Of a stretch of DNA of 64,000 nucleotides, positions 60,238-64,000 are shown one piece after another. The DNA comes from an uncultured Bacteroidales bacterium (GTDB lineage: Bacteria; Bacteroidota; Bacteroidia; Bacteroidales; Bacteroidaceae). Each line of letters starts with the position of its first letter. Within the stretch, counting starts at the first letter, position 1. The position numbers and the translations under genes are program-made. Below the pieces are notes generated by a model that ran no database searches, was not told where the DNA came from, and worked only from the letters and a program-made list of their open reading frames with translations. The stretch lies in the NCBI GenBank assembly GCA_945836755.1, contig CAMAMB010000005.1:1-64000 (forward strand), read 5' to 3'.

Positions 60238-62748
60238 TTAGAAGGGGTAACCTATGGCAAAGTGGATGCCCAGGCCGTCTTTGAATTTTTCGAGGTTGTA
60301 GAAGCCCGACTTAGAGGTGGTGTAGGGCGTGTGTAGGCCAATGCCCACGTCGAGACGTATGACGAGGAAGTCGAGGTCGTAGCGTATGCCGGCGCCGGTG
60401 CCCACGGCTATGCGCGAGAGGGTGGAGGCCGTCAGCTGCCCGCCGGGACGTGCGGGGTCGTTGCGCAGCAGCCAGACGTTGCCGGCGTCGAGGAAGACGG
60501 CACCGTGGAGGTCGCCCATGAGGCGTGCGCGCAGTTCTGCATTCACCTCGAGGCGCACGTCGCCGGTCTGGTCCATGTAGGCGTACTTGCCTCCGGCGGG
60601 CCGGTAGGATCCGGGGCCGATGCTTCTGACGGTGAAGGCGCGTATGCTGTTGGCTCCGCCCACGTAGAACTGCTCCGAGTAGGGCGCGCTGAGACTGTTG
60701 CCGTAGCTGTAAATGATGCCGGCGAAGGCCCTGGTGGCCACGGAGAGGCTGCGTGAGAGGCGCATGGTTCGGCGGTACTCGGCGGTGGCCTTTACGAACT
60801 GGGCGAAGGGGTTCTGGAAGAGCTGCTTGTTGGGCTTGGAGTACTTCTCGCCGCTGAGGGCATAGATGGTGGAGGTGAGGGCGGCGGCCTCCTTCAGGCT
60901 GAACTGCATCCACTGCTTGTGGCGCCGTGACTTGGGCGACTGGTAAGTGAAGGTGTAGGCGAGGGATGGCACGAACTGGTCGCGCATGGAGATGTAGAGA
61001 GCCTGGTTGCGGTCCATGATTTGGTCGAAGGTGGCCGTGGTCGAGAGCAGCTTGTCGAAGTCGAGGCTGAAGAGGGTGAGGCTGTGGTTGTAGTTCTGCC
61101 TCTTGTGCCAGTCGTAGGTGGCGCTGACGCCTATGCTGACCATCTGGAAGAAGTTGGAGCGGTTTTTCCAATCGGCGTCTATGGCAAAGGCGGTGGTGGC
61201 CGGGAAGCGTACTCGCCGACGGCTGAAGCCCGGGAAGACGATGCGTGGGAATTCAAAGGTGAGCGAGGTGCCGAGCTCGTAGGAGTTGAGCAGGGAGTTT
61301 CCGCCCTTGGCGCCTGAGCCTGTCTGCCACTCGTAGGAGCCGAAGAGCTTGAACGAGACCTTTTCGCCGCCTCTGAAGGCATTGCGCTTAGATAGCTCGT
61401 AGCTTACGCCCGGTCCCACCTGCTGGTTGCTCTTGAGGGTGGCGTTCATCTCGAAGGTGCTGTCGTAGAGCTTGTCCATCACGGCGCTGATGACGATGTC
61501 GAGGCTGTCGCAGTCGGGTGTGGTGTCGCGGGGCACGTAAGCAATGTCCATCTGGCTGAGTACGCCCATGGCTCCAATCTTCTCGACCGTGGTGCGCTGG
61601 TCGCTGAGTTTGTAGGTTTCGCCTCGGCGGTGGGCGATGGCGTGTCGCCACATGCCGGCTCTCAGAGGCATTTTTCGGCCGGAGTATCGGTAGGTGTAGG
61701 CGCGGCGGGTGCGGGTCTGGTCAGGTACGTCGGCCTCGTTGCGGCGTATGGTGATGAAGGTCTGTCCGATGTACCAGGGGTGGTCAGCGGTCTCGGGCCT
61801 TGCCGCTGCGGGCATCACCTGCAGCTGCACCTGCTGCGGACGCATGAGGGTGTCGGCTCTGAAGGTGGTGTAGGCGGGCTTGAAGAAGTAGTAGCCGTTT
61901 TCCTTGAGAAGGGTCTCTATGCGTGACTGTTCGCCGGAGAGGTTGACCACGCTGAAGGCGTCACCCGACCGGAGCAGACGCCGGCTTTGGTTGGCGCGGA
62001 GTATGGAGTCCATGCGGGCGGGGTAGCCGAGGTAGGCCACGGAGTCGAGGCGGTAGAGCGGGCCGGGCTGCACGTGATAGGCCACCTTGGCCTTCTTCTT
62101 GTTGCGGGCATGGGGGAGGACTTCGTAACCCACCTTGCCGCGGAAGTAACCATAGTTGTGGAGCGTGTTAGTGGCCACCTTGGTGCGCATCTCCGGGCTG
62201 ACGCTGCTGATGAGCACGGGGGTGGTGCCGAAGTGTTTGAGCAGCCACTTCTTCATCTTGCCGCCTGAGCCGGAACAGCTGTTGTGGATCCACAGACCTA
62301 TCTGCCAGGGCCACGACATGGACGAGGAACCGAAGATGGCATTGTTGGGCGGATAGGCCAGCACGGCCTCCACTTCTTCCTTGGCTGCGGCGAAGTCTTG
62401 CTCGGCGCGGGCCTGCTGTAGCTTCTGCTGCTTGCGTTCCTCCTTGGTGAGCGTGGTGTGGCGACTGTTGTCGAGGTCGGCCTCTGTGAGCTGGGTTTTT
62501 CCTTCGAGCACGTCGCTGATGGTGGTGACGGCGTCGGCCACTGCTGTGATGACGCCCGTGGTGTCGGCGTTGCTCTTCTTCAGCAGGGTGTGCGGGTCGT
62601 CGGTGAAGGTAATCTCCTTGATGCCGGTGTAGAGCTGCTCGTCGTCGGGCAGGGCCCTGGTGGTGGAGCATGCCGTGAGCGCCAGCAGGAGGACGACGGG
62701 TAGCAGGCGGGCGAGGAGGCGTATGGGGAGGGTGGGGTTACTGGTCAT
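60238..62748 (-). CDS. tamL: TamL/BamA-family outer-membrane translocation lipoprotein
   Basis: This is an 836-aa protein from ATG 62748 with a lipobox signal (LLPVVLLLALTAC, then STTR). A long N-terminal region with POTRA-like strands (SRIETLLKENGYYFFKPAY, RTTVEKIGAMGVLSQMDIAY) precedes a C-terminal 16-strand barrel. The barrel shows FYVGGANSIRAFTVRSIGPG, the conserved Omp85 lid motif region, and ends in the aromatic DGLGIHFAIGYPF. With TamB it moves proteins or lipids to the outer membrane; in Bacteroidetes the lipid-anchored TamA replaces the classical form. Its start overlaps the end of tamB by 11 bp. Confidence 0.92.
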   Translation of the reverse strand: MTSNPTLPIRLLARLLPVVLLLALTACSTTRALPDDEQLYTGIKEITFTDDPHTLLKKSNADTTGVITAVADAVTTISDVLEGKTQLTEADLDNSRHTTLTKEERKQQKLQQARAEQDFAAAKEEVEAVLAYPPNNAIFGSSSMSWPWQIGLWIHNSCSGSGGKMKKWLLKHFGTTPVLISSVSPEMRTKVATNTLHNYGYFRGKVGYEVLPHARNKKKAKVAYHVQPGPLYRLDSVAYLGYPARMDSILRANQSRRLLRSGDAFSVVNLSGEQSRIETLLKENGYYFFKPAYTTFRADTLMRPQQVQLQVMPAAARPETADHPWYIGQTFITIRRNEADVPDQTRTRRAYTYRYSGRKMPLRAGMWRHAIAHRRGETYKLSDQRTTVEKIGAMGVLSQMDIAYVPRDTTPDCDSLDIVISAVMDKLYDSTFEMNATLKSNQQVGPGVSYELSKRNAFRGGEKVSFKLFGSYEWQTGSGAKGGNSLLNSYELGTSLTFEFPRIVFPGFSRRRVRFPATTAFAIDADWKNRSNFFQMVSIGVSATYDWHKRQNYNHSLTLFSLDFDKLLSTTATFDQIMDRNQALYISMRDQFVPSLAYTFTYQSPKSRRHKQWMQFSLKEAAALTSTIYALSGEKYSKPNKQLFQNPFAQFVKATAEYRRTMRLSRSLSVATRAFAGIIYSYGNSLSAPYSEQFYVGGANSIRAFTVRSIGPGSYRPAGGKYAYMDQTGDVRLEVNAELRARLMGDLHGAVFLDAGNVWLLRNDPARPGGQLTASTLSRIAVGTGAGIRYDLDFLVIRLDVGIGLHTPYTTSKSGFYNLEKFKDGLGIHFAIGYPF

Positions 62749-64000
62749 GGGTGGCGTTGACGGTTTTCTTTTTCTTGAAGATGAAGAGCTCGCCGAGGCG
62801 GTCGGTCTTGCGGCGCAGCACGAGGCCGGCGCCGGTGCGTGTGAGTGCACCTTCGAGGGGGTCCTGGGTATCTCGGTCGTAGAAGACCTTGACGTAGCGT
62901 GTGGCGCCTCGGTCGAGGCGATACTCCACGGAGACGTTGTTGATGAAGCTCTCGGTGGAGTTTTGAGCGTCAGCCCCGGTGCTCACCTTGCCTCCGACGA
63001 TGACGCTGACACGGTTGCCCCAGAAGCGTTTTGCAAACTGGAAGGAATAGTCGGTCGTGGTGGTGCCCACTTCCGAGGTGCCGCTCTCTACGCCGAGGCT
63101 GATGTCTACGGTTTTGAGGGCCGATCCGGCGATTTGCTGTATCTCACTTTGGAGGAAGGCGTTGAGGGCGTTGTTAGCCTTGAAGCCGCTGCCCTGCATC
63201 ATGCTCTCTTCAGACATGTACATGCCTGTGGCCATGAGGGTGACGGCCGCCTTGCCGCGCTGTTCGGCCGACATGGCGGCGAGCTCATTCTGTATGCTGA
63301 GGTCTTCGGGTGCTTCGATGGTGAACTCGAGTCCCATGTCGTTGAGCGGCTTGGTGAGTTTGACGCCCACGTCGAAGGCTACGGATCGCTGTCGGTCGTC
63401 TTCGGTGACGACGGCCTTGGTGCGTTCCTTGGCTGTGATGTGGAGGGTGGGGTTCATCATGTCGCCTGTAAATTCGACGTAGCTGCCCTGTTCGAGTTTG
63501 AAGGTCTTGAGCGGTATGACGGGCAGGGCGTATTTCATTTCGCCGCTGTTGACGGTGAAGCGGCCGGTGAGGCTCATGTCGCCGCTGTCTGTCATGCGCA
63601 TGGTGAGGTCGCCGCCGCCTTCGAGGTCTACATAGCTCTGTCCGTCTTCACTGAGGTTGCAGTGGAAGATGGCAGCGTCGCTCACGCTGATGCCCATGAC
63701 GAGGTTGAAGGATGCGGCGGGCTCGAGCGGCTCTTCGGGCCTGGCGAGGGTGTCGGTAAAGCTGACAAACTGTACGAGGTTGTGGAGGCGGTCGTCGACG
63801 CTCAGGGGCGAGTCTTTGAGTATGTAGGTCATGTTGGTGCGGTTGAGCACTTCCAGCCGGCCGCGTATGCTGAGATTGTCGGTAGTGCCTTTGACGGAGG
63901 CATTGATGTGGCTGTAGACTTTGCCGTAGACCATGGACTGCGCCTTCTTCTTCGTGTTGATAAGCTCGAAGTTGGAGGCCTTGGCGGTGAAGTCCATTTG
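62738..64000 (-). CDS. tamB: TamB (DUF490) C-terminal part, gene runs off window
   Basis: At least 419 C-terminal residues of an AsmA/TamB-type protein are encoded; the 5' part lies beyond position 64000. The visible region is beta-helical and ends in the conserved TamB tail (SVIVGGKVSTGADAQNS, VEYRLDRGATRYVKVFYDRD, EGALTRTGAGLVLRRKTDRL). It spans the periplasm and works with TamL. The track start ATG at 63997 is internal. The TamL gene overlaps its stop by 11 bp. Confidence 0.9.
   Translation of the reverse strand, partial: QMDFTAKASNFELINTKKKAQSMVYGKVYSHINASVKGTTDNLSIRGRLEVLNRTNMTYILKDSPLSVDDRLHNLVQFVSFTDTLARPEEPLEPAASFNLVMGISVSDAAIFHCNLSEDGQSYVDLEGGGDLTMRMTDSGDMSLTGRFTVNSGEMKYALPVIPLKTFKLEQGSYVEFTGDMMNPTLHITAKERTKAVVTEDDRQRSVAFDVGVKLTKPLNDMGLEFTIEAPEDLSIQNELAAMSAEQRGKAAVTLMATGMYMSEESMMQGSGFKANNALNAFLQSEIQQIAGSALKTVDISLGVESGTSEVGTTTTDYSFQFAKRFWGNRVSVIVGGKVSTGADAQNSTESFINNVSVEYRLDRGATRYVKVFYDRDTQDPLEGALTRTGAGLVLRRKTDRLGELFIFKKKKTVNATHDQ

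Overview
This window looks like a chromosomal segment of a G+C-rich member of the Bacteroidales, most likely Prevotellaceae-like. The evidence is the recurring -7 element TAnnTTTG in place of a sigma70 -10 box, the absence of clear Shine-Dalgarno sites, a TamL/TamB outer-membrane pair, BspA-type leucine-rich repeats, a C-terminal type IX-like sorting domain, GH29/GH16/GH20 glycan hydrolases, and DUF1573 and DHHW/MBOAT proteins. No rRNA and only one tRNA (Pro, CGG) are visible. The species cannot be fixed from the sequence alone.

Layout. 1-4.1 kb: a TetR regulator, FabG, a pseudouridine synthase, then mtnN-luxS (methyl-cycle recycling of S-adenosylhomocysteine). 4.1-11.6 kb: secreted glycan hydrolases (GH29 fucosidase, multidomain GH16, convergent GH20 fused to leucine-rich repeats). 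11.8-14.1 kb: a small regulator-like protein overlapping a membrane Ser/Thr kinase with an outer leucine-rich domain. 14.8-18.4 kb: etfB-etfA-acyl-CoA dehydrogenase operon. 18.5-26.6 kb: YaaA, a GT-C glycosyltransferase, tRNA-Pro, a thioesterase, aroB, an FMN/4Fe-4S membrane protein, a nitroreductase and an EamA exporter. 26.7-32.9 kb (minus): recJ-recQ-tandem ABC ATPase-flavodoxin/ferredoxin. 33.2-36.0 kb (minus): a Type II restriction-modification operon with two adenine/cytosine amino-methyltransferases and one endonuclease. 36.5-42.6 kb: a TPR protein, fabI, a DUF1573 protein, exonuclease III and SppA. 43.0-54.2 kb (minus): Nudix, queA, umuDC, an rRNA/tRNA methyltransferase, a polysaccharide O-acetylation set (DHHW, MBOAT, SGNH), topB and an orphan FecE-type ATPase. 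54.5-55.1 kb: rplU-rpmA. 55.7-58.2 kb: an A+T-rich mobile cassette. 59-64 kb: a nucleotidyltransferase, then tamL and the 3' part of tamB.

The two most unusual things are not standard genes. First, a 2549-bp element (55672-58220) is bounded by perfect 19-bp inverted repeats and an 11-bp target duplication. It carries no recognisable transposase, but it does carry an unrecognised coiled-coil membrane protein almost touching an intact endonuclease/exonuclease/phosphatase-fold enzyme. This is a candidate passenger system in a non-autonomous transposon. Second, three arrays of TGTACA-centred palindromes (at 1, 36.2 and 42.8 kb) keep an exact 22-bp period. The two complete arrays are fused to the U-tract of an intrinsic terminator. 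Other intergenic sequences also carry periodic 21/22-bp repeats, a 42-bp minisatellite upstream of fabI, and a mosaic repeat family shared by the 14.1-14.8 kb and 58.5-58.8 kb gaps.
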